DNA of 64,000 nt from JADLHS01 sp964553795 (GTDB lineage Bacteria; Verrucomicrobiota; Verrucomicrobiia; Limisphaerales; JADLHS01), in assembly GCA_964553795.1 (NCBI GenBank), contig CAZKMR010000014.1, positions 1 through 64,000 of the forward strand, given 5' to 3'. The position numbers were made by a program, and so were the translations under genes. The notes beneath the pieces are model-generated. The model saw nothing but the letters and a program-made list of their open reading frames with translations, was not told the DNA's origin and made no database searches. Shown one piece after another: positions 49,525 to 58,484 of the stretch (positions are counted from its first letter, which is position 1; every line of letters starts with the position of its first letter).

Positions 49525-51006
49525 TCAGGGCGCGGAACGAGTCTTCCGCAATCGGACTTCCGTATCGTTGGTTTGTTTTGCGCCCGGCGTGCTGCGCCCG
49601 GCTGCGATTTGCTCCTCCATCAATCGCGTCAATCGCGCGACGACCTCAGTATGGTCGGCGGACACGTTTCGTGTTTCACCGCGGTCCCGGCTCAAATCAT
49701 ATAGCTGGACCGCCGGCAAACCTTGCTTGAGCGCGGCAGCATCGGTGGGTTTGCCCCAACCCCCGCTACCCGGACAGAACACCAGTTTCCAGTGCCCTTG
49801 GCGGATGGCGAATTGACCGCTGACCGAGTGACTCACCAGAGTTTCGCGCCCCGGTTTGGTCGCGTCCAGTAGCGCCGGCAGAAAACTGACACTGTCTTCG
49901 CCGGCATTATCCGGCAGCTTCACGTCGAGAAGCTCCGCGCACGTCGCCATCAAATCGCTCAGACAAATCAACGCCTCACTGCGCCCCCCGGCTTTAATCC
50001 GGCCCGGCCAGCGCGCGATGAATGGCACGCGATGGCCGCCTTCCCAGATGTCCGCCTTGTAACCACGAAATTGAGCGCTGGGGAAATGCCCCTGATTTTC
50101 GTGCGCTTCGATTCCCACCGCCGGTGCAAAGCCATTGTCGCTCGTAACGATCACCAGGGTATTGCTCTCGACGCCCGTTTGCTCCAGCGCAGCCAACACC
50201 TCGCCCACGGTGTTATCCGTTTGCATGACGAAATCACCATAATCGCTGAGACCACTTTTGCCCTGCCACTCTTGGGGCAGCGCAATCGGGGTGTGCGGCG
50301 ACGTCAGGGCCAGATACAGGAAAAACGGTTTCCTGGTTGCGGCTTGTTCACGGAGGAATGCGACCGCTTTGCGCGTTAGTGTGGGCAGGACCTCGACGGC
50401 TTCAAAATCCGTTTGTGCCGGCCCGCGCCGATCCTTCCACAAATCCTTTTCGGTGTCCAACGGCGCGGTGAAACGGTCATTGTGAATGAACGCATACGGC
50501 GGCATGTCCAGCGACGCGCTGATGCCGAAGAATTCATCGAACCCACGTGTCGTCGGACCATCCGGTATCACCTGGCGGAATTCTCCGTTTTCGCGCAGCG
50601 TCATGCCCAGATGCCATTTGCCGATGCCCGCGGTGGTGTAACCCTGTTGCTTTAGCAGGGCAGGCACAGTCAACCGTTCCCGGTCAATGAGGGGTGCGCC
50701 GAATCCACCGAGCACGCCTTCCTGTCGTCGCGAGCGCCAGTTATAGCGGCCGGTGAGCAGGCTATACCGCGATGGCGTGCAAACGGACGAAGTGGTATGC
50801 GCGTCGGTGAACATTATTCCCTCCGCCGCCATCCGGTCCATGTTCGGGGTGGCAATTTTCCCTTGCGGGTTGAAGCACTTCACGTCGCCATACCCCAGAT
50901 CGTCCGTCAGAATGAAGACGAGGTTCGGCGGAGCTGGCGGCGCTGCGAAAAGCAACCCGGACAAGCCGCCGGCCAGACTGAAAACCGTCAGGAGGAGAAT
51001 TTTCAC
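49525..51006 (-). CDS. Secreted sulfatase (type I, CxPSR), second copy
   Basis: 493 aa from a GTG at 51006 that directly precedes the signal peptide (KILLLTVFSLAGGLSG). A TTG at 51042 would add twelve residues before it. FILTDDLGYGD, the formylglycine motif CTPSRYSLLTGR, and TSDNGFAP are present. Like the copy at 15218, it needs a maturase that is not in the window. It stands alone among unrelated genes. Confidence 0.92.
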   Translation of the reverse strand: MKILLLTVFSLAGGLSGLLFAAPPAPPNLVFILTDDLGYGDVKCFNPQGKIATPNMDRMAAEGIMFTDAHTTSSVCTPSRYSLLTGRYNWRSRRQEGVLGGFGAPLIDRERLTVPALLKQQGYTTAGIGKWHLGMTLRENGEFRQVIPDGPTTRGFDEFFGISASLDMPPYAFIHNDRFTAPLDTEKDLWKDRRGPAQTDFEAVEVLPTLTRKAVAFLREQAATRKPFFLYLALTSPHTPIALPQEWQGKSGLSDYGDFVMQTDNTVGEVLAALEQTGVESNTLVIVTSDNGFAPAVGIEAHENQGHFPSAQFRGYKADIWEGGHRVPFIARWPGRIKAGGRSEALICLSDLMATCAELLDVKLPDNAGEDSVSFLPALLDATKPGRETLVSHSVSGQFAIRQGHWKLVFCPGSGGWGKPTDAAALKQGLPAVQLYDLSRDRGETRNVSADHTEVVARLTRLMEEQIAAGRSTPGAKQTNDTEVRLRKTRSAP

Positions 51007-51239
51007 GGACAAATGGTGAGCCCGCCGCTTCGAAACCGTCAAGTCCGATGCCGCACTCGTTCCATCGTCCGTTGGGATGACTCGCCCGAACGGCCGCTGA
51101 AGAAATATTATTCGGTCCCAATGCGCGGCGAGCGTTCAAATCCGGCGCTTGAAATGTACGGCACAAATTTTTTCTAATAAGTGTCCCGAAAGATTCGTCC
51201 AGTTCGTCGTAGGATTGAAAGATTCAAAACAAAACGAAT

Positions 51240-51701
51240 ATGACCACAAACAACACCAACACTGTCCGCCTCCACCGCGTGCTCCGTGCCAAGCCCGAGC
51301 GCGTTTATCGCGCCTTCATTGATCCCGATGCCATGGTGAAATGGCTGCCGCCGCACGGCTTCACCGCCAGGATGCATCAGATGGATGCGAAAGTCGGCGG
51401 CACGTACAAGATGTCATTCACGAACTTCAACACGGGCAAGAGCCACTCCTTCGGCGGAAAATTTCTCGAACTGAAACCGAATGAACTGATTCGCTACACG
51501 GACAAGTTCGATGACGCGAATCTCCCCGGCGAGATGATCACGACGGTGTCGCTGAAACAGGTGTTCTGCGGCACGGAATTGAACGTCACGCAGGAAGGCA
51601 TTCCGGCGATGATCCCCGCCGAAGCGTGTTACCTCGGTTGGCAGGAATCGCTGCTGCTGCTGACGCAATTGGTCGAGCCGGAAATTCCCGATCAACCGTG
51701 A
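51240..51701 (+). CDS. AHSA1/SRPBCC-family protein
   Basis: 153 aa, AHSA1-like (RVLRAKPERVYRAFIDPDAM at the start, and a GGTYK turn). The family forms a hydrophobic ligand pocket and its biochemical role is unknown. A clear upstream region (51130-51239) carries AT-rich promoter-like sequence. It is separate from the SRPBCC gene at 25222. Confidence 0.85.
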   Translation: MTTNNTNTVRLHRVLRAKPERVYRAFIDPDAMVKWLPPHGFTARMHQMDAKVGGTYKMSFTNFNTGKSHSFGGKFLELKPNELIRYTDKFDDANLPGEMITTVSLKQVFCGTELNVTQEGIPAMIPAEACYLGWQESLLLLTQLVEPEIPDQP

Positions 51702-51732
51702 TGTTGAACGCGGTCGCCGGGCGGCGGCATTT

Positions 51733-52953
51733 TCATTTGGCCGCGCCCGGTGTTGCTGCTTCCGGACGCTTCAACGGCAAGAACGAAATGGCGAGCAAGC
51801 CGAGAAACGAGAGAGCAATCAACAGTGCAAATCCGGCATCGTAGCTTCCGGTGCTATCCCGAATTTTTGCGACGAGCATCGGCGTCGCCGCTTCGGCCAC
51901 GCCGTCCGCGGTCAAAATGATTCCCATGATGCGCCCCAGCACTTTGACGCCGAACATTTCGCCCACCACGAGCGGAATAATCATGTATTCGCCGCCCAGT
52001 CCGAGACCGAACAGGATCGCGAACAAAATCATCACGCCGGGCTGATCCGCAAAAAACAATAACGGCAACGCGCTGCCATCGAGCAAATAGATGAGCATCA
52101 TCACACGTTTCTTCGGCCAGCGGTCCGCCAGCCAGCCCATAAACAATCGCCCCGCGATGCTGCACGCGAGAATGAGCGAGGCGATGCGGCCCGCTTCCAT
52201 TTGCGTAAAACCCTGGTCGAGGCTCAGAAACAGTTTCAGGTTTTGATTGGTCGCACCGAGTGCGCCGATCGAACAAAAGCTGCCAAAGGCCAGCAGATAA
52301 AACGCCGGCGTGCGAAAGATATGTCCGATAGGCGCGAGCGGTTCGGACGGTGCTTTGGCCCCAACGACTTTGCCTTCGGGCGATTCTTTCACGAAATATG
52401 CGGCGGGCAGTGCGATGACAATCATCAACGTGCCCAGGGTCGCCAGCGCGCCGCGCCAGCCGATTTCACCGATGAGCCACGCCGCGAGCAGCGGCACGAT
52501 TGTGCCGCCAATGCCAATGCCGACATACGCAAAGCCCATCGCTTTGCCGCGCGATTTATCGAACCAACGCGACAGCAATACCTGATTCGGCAACGGTCCG
52601 CCGCACACATAGCCCAACGCATTGAACAGATAACAAAGATAAAAAATCCAGAAGAGCCCCGACATCAGACTGAGTCCGATCAATGCCCCGCCCGCCATCA
52701 CGATGCCGGTCATCATCATGCGGCGCGGCCCAAACTTATCGATCATGTAACCCGCCACGAAACCGAACAGCGGACCGACAATTAATTTGCTGTACGCATT
52801 GCCGGACGTGACTTGCGCCCGCGTCCAACCGAATTCTTTCACCATGAAATCGTAGAAGAACGGCAGGCCGTAGAGGGCAATTCCCACAATTGAAAACAAG
52901 GCGAGAAAGCTCGTGATCGCAACCTGCATTTGAGCCGAACGTTGACGTTCCAT
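51733..52953 (-). CDS. MFS transporter (monocarboxylate/oxalate-type)
   Basis: 406 aa with 12 membrane helices. The loop GYMIDKFGPRR (MFS motif A) and the second motif LADRWPKKR are present. The pattern fits OFA/monocarboxylate porter relatives, which move organic acids. Substrate cannot be read. The gene has no clear partner, and the region before it holds a palindromic element. Confidence 0.85.
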   Translation of the reverse strand: MERQRSAQMQVAITSFLALFSIVGIALYGLPFFYDFMVKEFGWTRAQVTSGNAYSKLIVGPLFGFVAGYMIDKFGPRRMMMTGIVMAGGALIGLSLMSGLFWIFYLCYLFNALGYVCGGPLPNQVLLSRWFDKSRGKAMGFAYVGIGIGGTIVPLLAAWLIGEIGWRGALATLGTLMIVIALPAAYFVKESPEGKVVGAKAPSEPLAPIGHIFRTPAFYLLAFGSFCSIGALGATNQNLKLFLSLDQGFTQMEAGRIASLILACSIAGRLFMGWLADRWPKKRVMMLIYLLDGSALPLLFFADQPGVMILFAILFGLGLGGEYMIIPLVVGEMFGVKVLGRIMGIILTADGVAEAATPMLVAKIRDSTGSYDAGFALLIALSFLGLLAISFLPLKRPEAATPGAAK

Positions 52954-53080
52954 GGATAAAACGGATTAGCGTGTTGAAATGCTCTGACGAGCAACGGTTT
53001 CGTGTCGGTGAACGCGCGCAAGATGACCGCCGCAAAAGTCTGAAACAAGCGCAAAGACCGGCGATGCGAAAGGGAGTGTC

Positions 53081-53204
53081 TGGTGGAAATGGTCGCGCTG
53101 CGACCATTCCGCCCGCCTAGTAGCGGGCGGAACCAGCGCCACTAGCTCCCCCTTTTCGTCGCTGCTACGCGGCGCTACTTGTCGCAGCGCGACGAGTTCC
53201 ACCA
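53081..53204. repeat. 124-bp MITE-like inverted-repeat element
   Basis: Ends 53081-53104 and 53181-53204 are 24-bp inverted repeats with 21 matches. Inside, TTCCGCCCGC (53107-53116) and GCGGGCGGAA (53123-53132) form a 10-bp hairpin. It has no ORF and lies between the MFS and cupin genes. Confidence 0.75.
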
Positions 53205-53259
53205 CCATTTGCAAAACACTGAGAGTCTCCCTGAAAGGGCGAGTACGAATTGCTGGTGT

Positions 53260-53721
53260 TCAGCTCTGCGGCGGCCACTGCACACCGGCGAGTTCCTTCG
53301 GCAACTGCGTGGGGTCAGTCGGATAGATGAGCGACAGGTCGGGTTTGGTTTTTGCTGCCGGCAAAAGTTCCAGCTCTTCCGGCGCGCCGACAATCAGCCA
53401 GAGCACCTCAGCGTCCGTGTCGTTGAACACCTGACGCAACTGATCCGGCCCGACCAACACGCCGCCGTGCTTGGGAACGGTCAACGTTTCGTCGCCCACG
53501 CGCATCCGGCCCGTGCCTTCCAACACGAAATAAAATTCCTCCTGCCGGATATGTTTGTGCAGCGTGCCGGCACTTTTCGGAGGATACCGCCAGAGCCGCG
53601 CGCTGAGATTCTCGCTGCCGGTGCACTCCAGAAAATCCGCGTTCGGAATCTTCATCAACCGCGCCGTTTGCCACGTGAGATCTTCTGGCTTGATGAACTG
53701 ATAACCTTGAAACGTTTTCAT
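53260..53721 (-). CDS. Cupin-domain protein
   Basis: 153 aa. The metal-binding cupin motif 1 reads HKHIRQEEFYFVLEG and motif 2 GPDQLRQVFNDTD, where the usual final His is replaced. It probably binds a metal ion and may be an isomerase or regulator. The substrate is unknown. It lies 38 bp downstream of the SGNH hydrolase gene, with which it may be cotranscribed. Confidence 0.85.
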   Translation of the reverse strand: MKTFQGYQFIKPEDLTWQTARLMKIPNADFLECTGSENLSARLWRYPPKSAGTLHKHIRQEEFYFVLEGTGRMRVGDETLTVPKHGGVLVGPDQLRQVFNDTDAEVLWLIVGAPEELELLPAAKTKPDLSLIYPTDPTQLPKELAGVQWPPQS

Positions 53722-53759
53722 ACTTTATGTGGCAGGGCGGCGCTGCTACGCCGCCTAAC

Positions 53760-55049
53760 TCACTGCACCGCGCGCACTTCAAATCGGTATGGATACGGCT
53801 TGGCTTGCGCGCGCGCCAACTCGGTGAGCTGCTCGTCCAATCGCCTGAACTCCGCCGCAAGCTTCTTCGCGTTTGGATTGGTATCGTTGTGCTGCGCGCG
53901 AAAGTGTCCGCCCATCCAGAGCTTGTCACGGGCATCCACGATTTCCTTTACCGTATCGGATTGCGCATCCCACGGCCCGCCGGGCTGCCAACCGTCCGCT
54001 GTCGCTGACGAAATGTTCAAGCCGTCAGCTAATTGCTGCGCGTCCCAAGTGCCGAGCCCTCGTCCTTCCGCGCTGATCGTATACCGCCCGGCCGCCAGCC
54101 CTTTCACCGTGAGGCGATAACCGTTCAACGTATCCGGCACGGGAACAAACTGATATTGCAGCGCGCTCAAGATTCCAAGGTTTATGGGCAATCCTTCATC
54201 CTTTCGCACGAACGTCACTCCATCCGACCGTTTCTTGACGTCAGTGACGTTGCAGCCAGTAGTGCGGATCACTTTCCCCGCTGCCGCATCCACGACCACA
54301 TCGGAAACCTCTGCTGGCGCGCCCAGCCCTTTCAACATTGCCCAGCCCATGGCCAGTTGCCCAAGATCATTCAGATGCACACCGTCTTCCACGTGCAGGC
54401 GGTCATGCTTCTTGACGTCCGCTTTACCGGCGTTCGCCGCGTTGACCTTGCGTTGCACCTCCCGCATCCCACGCGAGAGATCAATCGTTTCCGCGCCCAG
54501 GGATTTCGCCAGCGCCATGCCTTCATCCGCCATCTTCTGCAAGAACTCGGTCTCCGCTTTGTCCGGATCTTGATGCAACACCGCCGGGGAACAAATGAAG
54601 ACTCGCACTTTTCGTTTCTGACACTCGGTCACAATCGTGCGGATGCCATCGAGATACTTTTGTTTATGCTCCTGATCCGCCTTCGTGCCCCAACCGATGT
54701 CATTTACGCCAAACGCCACCGTCACCACCGTCGCGTCGTGCGCAAAGACATCGCGCTCCAGTCGCTTGACCGCGCCTGCCGCTGTGTCGCCGCCCTGGCC
54801 CGCGTTCCAAAACTTCACGCGCCGCTCCGGATAACGCATCAGCGTGTACAGCTCCACGATCTTGGTGTAACCGCGCGCTGCCGTAATGCTGTCGCCGACG
54901 AACACCAGCGTGTCGCCATCCTTAAGAGCGAAACCGGCCTTAGCGTCCTCGGCCTGACTGGCTGGGACGGGAAACAACGCCCCGCCAGTGATCAAGACGA
55001 CGACACCGAGCCATGTGGAACCAACGTATTGGCGAAATCGAATTGGCAT
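53760..55049 (-). CDS. Secreted SGNH/GDSL hydrolase
   Basis: 429 aa with a signal peptide. The SGNH blocks are GDSIT near residue 53, GGDT, GVNDIGW and the late DGVHLN, which supply Ser, Gly, Asn and His/Asp. After the hydrolase core (~residue 235) comes a C-terminal accessory region of about 190 residues. Such enzymes deacylate carbohydrates or lipids. The adjacent GH43 suggests polysaccharide deacetylation. Confidence 0.9.
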   Translation of the reverse strand: MPIRFRQYVGSTWLGVVVLITGGALFPVPASQAEDAKAGFALKDGDTLVFVGDSITAARGYTKIVELYTLMRYPERRVKFWNAGQGGDTAAGAVKRLERDVFAHDATVVTVAFGVNDIGWGTKADQEHKQKYLDGIRTIVTECQKRKVRVFICSPAVLHQDPDKAETEFLQKMADEGMALAKSLGAETIDLSRGMREVQRKVNAANAGKADVKKHDRLHVEDGVHLNDLGQLAMGWAMLKGLGAPAEVSDVVVDAAAGKVIRTTGCNVTDVKKRSDGVTFVRKDEGLPINLGILSALQYQFVPVPDTLNGYRLTVKGLAAGRYTISAEGRGLGTWDAQQLADGLNISSATADGWQPGGPWDAQSDTVKEIVDARDKLWMGGHFRAQHNDTNPNAKKLAAEFRRLDEQLTELARAQAKPYPYRFEVRAVQ

Positions 55050-55076
55050 GAGAAAAGGATTCGAAATGAAGTCGGT

Positions 55077-56177
55077 TTACCTGGCGGCTGGCTCTGCCGG
55101 CGCGGCGGACTTGAGATCATTCACCGTGGCTTCGGGCCAACCGTTCGCATTCCAGTGCAACGGCATGATTGCCAGCGTCGCTTTGCCGTCCATGTTCAGG
55201 TTGCCCTCGAAACACGACGTGAACCAGGTCTTCCCGTTTGTTTTCAAAGTTCCCGCGTGGCCCGGCCCGATCAGGGGACCGTTGACATTCGGCAGGAAAA
55301 CGCTGCCGCCGCTCTTCATCAAATCCACGCCGGCTTTGTCCACGTACGGCCCAGTAACGCTTTTGCTCCGGCCCACGCGAATGTTGTACGTGCTGTTCGT
55401 GCCGCGACAACACGATCCCCAGTTCACATAAAGGTAATAAAAGTCGCCGTGCCGGGAAATGTGGGCTGCTTCGATGGATTCATTGTAAGCCAGCGAAGTC
55501 ATCGGCGAGTCCGGCGCGATGCGTTTTCCGGTCTTGGGATCGAGTTGAATCAACTTGATGCCGGTCCAGTGCGAACCAAACACCATCCATAAGCTGCCAT
55601 CGGTGTCTTGGAACAGTGCCGGATCAATCGCGTTGTAAGCAGCACCCGGCTGACCTTCCCGAGTTTGCACCACGATGCCTTCGTCCGTCCACTTGTACGC
55701 CGGATCATTTGGGTCGAGCGTGGGATTCGTTGCCAGTCCGATGGCGGAAGTCATCTTGCCCATCGAAGACACCGAATAATACAACAGATAGCGGTTACCC
55801 ACCTGAATGATGTCCGGCGCCCAATAGGACATATTGCGATTCTCGGGCACGTTCGCGGCGATCCATTCCGGTGCCGTCCGAAACACCGCCGGGCCGCGTT
55901 CCCATTTCACCAAATCCTTCGAGCGAAACGTCGGCACACCGCGCCCGGTGTAAAACACCCAGTATTCATCGTTGCACTTCACAATGCTGGACGGATCGCG
56001 CGTAACGACACCGCGACTCGCCGATTGTTCCAGCGGCAACGCCGGATAAATCTGCGGCGCATTCCGTCGGGTGGTTTCAGGTTGCGCGTGCGCCGAGATT
56101 GAACAGATCAGTGCGGCAAGCAGCGCTGCGCCAAGCAGCCGACAGGGGTCGAACGGATATTCAGGTTGAAGCTTCAT
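55077..56177 (-). CDS. Secreted GH43-type arabinanase
   Basis: 366 aa with a signal peptide. GH43 features are VTRDPSSIVKCNDEYWVFYTG at the start (with the base Asp), WAPDIIQVGNRYLLYYS, and IDPALFQDTDGSLWMVFGS. NESIEAAHISR holds the acid Glu. The sequence fits endo-1,5-arabinanase-like enzymes of GH43, acting on plant pectin side chains. It is followed by the SGNH hydrolase, a plausible partner on the same substrate. Confidence 0.9.
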   Translation of the reverse strand: MKLQPEYPFDPCRLLGAALLAALICSISAHAQPETTRRNAPQIYPALPLEQSASRGVVTRDPSSIVKCNDEYWVFYTGRGVPTFRSKDLVKWERGPAVFRTAPEWIAANVPENRNMSYWAPDIIQVGNRYLLYYSVSSMGKMTSAIGLATNPTLDPNDPAYKWTDEGIVVQTREGQPGAAYNAIDPALFQDTDGSLWMVFGSHWTGIKLIQLDPKTGKRIAPDSPMTSLAYNESIEAAHISRHGDFYYLYVNWGSCCRGTNSTYNIRVGRSKSVTGPYVDKAGVDLMKSGGSVFLPNVNGPLIGPGHAGTLKTNGKTWFTSCFEGNLNMDGKATLAIMPLHWNANGWPEATVNDLKSAAPAEPAAR

Positions 56178-56243
56178 CTCGCGAGTGTCCGACGAATCCG
56201 CGTTGGACTCAAGACAGCAAGAAGTGGGGTGGCGGCACAGTCT

Positions 56244-56293
56244 GGTGGGGCGAGCGTCCTCGCGAGCCGGCTCGTCAGCAGCCTCGCTCCACC
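56244..56293. repeat. 50-bp palindromic repeat between GH43 and DUF4256 genes
   Basis: GGTGGGGCGAGC (56244-56255) faces GCCTCGCTCCACC (56281-56293), with inner CTCGCGAG symmetry. The element ends 9 bp before the DUF4256 stop codon and may act as its terminator or be a dispersed repeat. Confidence 0.5.
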
Positions 56294-56301
56294 GCGCAAA
56301 T

Positions 56302-56877
56302 TCAAACCTTCAGCCCGCCACGAAAGCCTCGCACCGCGTAATACGACTGCGCGCCGTTGTGGCCGATGAAGATGCGACCGTACCGAGCTTCTCCATACAA
56401 CGCGCCGCCGCGTTCGCGGATGTCCGCCGGCGTGGCAATCCAACTCGAAGTCTTGGTGTCGAACTCGCCCAGCTTTTGCAGCGCGAGATATTCCTCCTCC
56501 GTCACCAGCGCAATGCCCATTTCCGTCGCCAGATCCAGCGCTGTGGTCTTGGGTCGCGCCTCTTTCCGCGACAACCAGCCCTCGCGGTCGTAACACACGC
56601 TGCGCCGCCCGGCCGGACTCTCCGGCGCGCAATCCATGAACACGACCTCGCCCGACTTCTTGTCGTAACCCACGACATCCGGTTCACCGCCGGTGCGTTC
56701 CATTTCCGCGAGCGACCACAGCTTGTCCGGCCTGGCCTCCAACCGCGCTTGCACCTTGGCCCACCCCAGACCCGGGTGACGGCCCTGGTTCGCGTCAAAC
56801 CGGGCTTTCAACGCGCTGAGCAGTTCATCGCGTTGTTTTGGGGAGAACTCCTTTTTGGCGCTGGCGTTTAATTTCAT
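56302..56877 (-). CDS. DUF4256-family protein
   Basis: 191 aa from the ATG at 56877. Matches DUF4256 by its blocks ALKARFDANQGRHPG, LEMERTGGEPDVVG-like SLAEMERTGGEPD, GEVVFMDCAPESPAG, and the late KTSSWIATPADIRERGGAL. The function of the family is unknown. There is no export signal. Confidence 0.88.
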   Translation of the reverse strand: MKLNASAKKEFSPKQRDELLSALKARFDANQGRHPGLGWAKVQARLEARPDKLWSLAEMERTGGEPDVVGYDKKSGEVVFMDCAPESPAGRRSVCYDREGWLSRKEARPKTTALDLATEMGIALVTEEEYLALQKLGEFDTKTSSWIATPADIRERGGALYGEARYGRIFIGHNGAQSYYAVRGFRGGLKV

Positions 56878-56944
56878 AGCTCGGGCAATTGTCGGCAAAG
56901 TAAATCAATTCGGCAAACGCGCCACAAGCCGGGCAAACCTTCGC

Positions 56945-56970
56945 CGGAGCGCGGGTCTGTGACCCGCAGC
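56945..56970. repeat. REP-type hairpin, outlying copy 1
   Basis: CGGAGCGCGGGTCTGTGACCCGCAG contains GCGGGTC-TGT-GACCCGC, a 7-bp stem with a 3-base loop. It lies just beyond the start of DUF4256 and is related to the array at 57.9-58.9 kb. Confidence 0.8.
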
Positions 56971-57028
56971 GGTGTCCGAACTTGCATGCGCAGTAATCCG
57001 TTTAACGCGCTTTCTCAGTGGCGAAGTT

Positions 57029-57054
57029 GCTGCGGCTCACAGAGCCGCGCTCCG
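57029..57054. repeat. REP-type hairpin, outlying copy 2 (inverted)
   Basis: GCTGCGGCTCACAGAGCCGC followed by GCTCCG is the reverse orientation of the same unit. It abuts the end of the RAYT gene at 57055. Confidence 0.8.
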
Positions 57055-57879
57055 TCAGCACCGCAGCACGCCGTATTCATCCCGAAATCGTGCGCTGCTC
57101 CACGGCCAGTCTCTCGGATCGAGCGCCAATCTCGCCTTCGTCGGATTGTTTTCGATGTAACCAACCGTCTTCCGCACGTGCTCCGCATCACGCATGTAAG
57201 TGTCGAAGTAATCCTCCGCCCAGAACGCGCCTCGCTTGCCAAGAAGCTTGTTCGCCAATCGTCCAGTGTGCTTTTTCCAAGCGCCCACAATCTCCGCCAT
57301 CGAAACCGTCCCCACCTTGAACAAAACGTGAACATGGTTCGGCATAACGACCCACGCCCGCAATTCGTATCGCGGAACGCCCGGAGCGCGACTCTGTGAG
57401 TCGCAGCAGCCTTCATCCGGACCGTCTGGCGCATGTCTCGGACCGCGGCTCTGTGAGTCGCAGCAGTCTTTATCCGGAGCTCGCGCCTGCAACCCACAGC
57501 ACTCCCCGGAAAAGTCCCGAAAATTCTCCTCAACCAACTTGGCTATTTCAGGCCGACGCAGATGACACTCACCCCGGCCTTTGTCCAGATACGTTTCAAT
57601 CACTTCCCGCTGCTCCCGGTCGTCTTCAATTCTTGCAAAATGCTCCCACTCGGAACGGAGGGACGCCGGGAAACTGTCTGCGAGATGAAAGGTGACGAAC
57701 TGCGTCAGCCCCGGCTCATCGCGATGCGGCAAATAACCGCGCTCATGCCAGCCACGAAAACCTTGTTTGGCGTCTTCAATTCTCGGCGGTGATGACCAGC
57801 GGCGTTTACCCTCAACCAAATCGCGCACGCCGGGATTGTGCGGCGGGCCGGGACGATGCGGTTTGGGTGGCTGGCTCAC
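57055..57879 (-). CDS. REP-associated tyrosine transposase (RAYT, IS200-like Y1 family)
   Basis: 274 aa from a GTG at 57879 (a TTG at 57915 gives twelve more residues). The HUH metal motif is in MPNHVHVLFK, and the catalytic Tyr region reads VGYIENNPTKARLA, typical of RAYTs. RAYTs act on single-stranded REP hairpins and explain their spread. Between residues ~120 and 170 the protein carries translated REP sequences (CCDSQSRGPR and CCDSQSRAPG), so its own gene has been invaded in frame. Confidence 0.9.
   Translation of the reverse strand: MSQPPKPHRPGPPHNPGVRDLVEGKRRWSSPPRIEDAKQGFRGWHERGYLPHRDEPGLTQFVTFHLADSFPASLRSEWEHFARIEDDREQREVIETYLDKGRGECHLRRPEIAKLVEENFRDFSGECCGLQARAPDKDCCDSQSRGPRHAPDGPDEGCCDSQSRAPGVPRYELRAWVVMPNHVHVLFKVGTVSMAEIVGAWKKHTGRLANKLLGKRGAFWAEDYFDTYMRDAEHVRKTVGYIENNPTKARLALDPRDWPWSSARFRDEYGVLRC
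57382..57500. repeat. REP hairpins inside the RAYT coding sequence
   Basis: Three units at 57382-57409, 57439-57466 and a decayed one at 57475-57500. Each follows CGGAnCGCG-x-CTC/ACTC-TGTGAG-TCGCAGCAG. All are in frame within the transposase gene. Confidence 0.8.
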
Positions 57880-57921
57880 GACCGAGATTGAAGCGAAGTC
57901 AGGACACGTTTGCAACTCGCC

Positions 57922-58423
57922 GGAGCGCGAGTCTGCGACTCGCAGAAATTTCGTCAGACAGAAGGCGTTCGGATTGCATGGATGCGTGTTGGAAGGTTCG
58001 GACGTTGCTGCGGCTCACAGAGCCGCGCTCCGGGAAGGCGGCGGACCGCGCCTCTGTGAGGCGCAGCGGGTGGTCACAGCGGCGGGCGCGGGTGATGCAA
58101 CGCCGTTGGGGTTGGGAATTATTTTGTGGGACGATTACCCAGGGTAGGCGCTGCGCACCAACCTTGGACGGAGTGATGGAATCCCGTTGGGATTCGGCTG
58201 GAGCGCGAGTCTGCGACTCGCAGAAGTTTCGCCAGACAGAAGGCGTTCGGATTATATGAACGCGTGTTGGCCAGTTCGGGCGTTGCTGCGGGTCACAGAC
58301 CCGCGCTCCGCTAAAGTGCCTCGCCGAGCGCGACGAACTCCGGCGTGAACTGGCCGCGCCAGTCCCGCAACGCGGGATTGCTCCGCGTCTGGTTGACGAC
58401 ATCCAGCTTTTGGCGGTCGAGGG
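57922..58423. repeat. REP array, duplicated block 1 (502 bp)
   Basis: This block holds REP hairpins at 57922-57946, 58007-58032, 58042-58067, 58200-58224 and 58285-58310, and a second repeat type (CCCAGGGTAGGCGCTGCGC, then AATCCC-gtt-GGGATT). Block 2 starts 563 bp later. A stretch of 277 bases (57955-58231) is identical in both. The short ORFs here are translations of repeats and I do not count them as genes. Confidence 0.85.
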
Positions 58424-58484
58424 TATCCTCAGGCTTAGCATGAGGATGCGGCGAGAACTGACACTCGGCGCGAGCTTCACGATT
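58424..58484. other. 61-bp spacer between the duplicated blocks
   Basis: It has CTCAGGCTTAGCATGAGG with a short palindrome (CTCAxxxTGAG), and no repeat unit of the array. No gene is seen. Confidence 0.5.
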
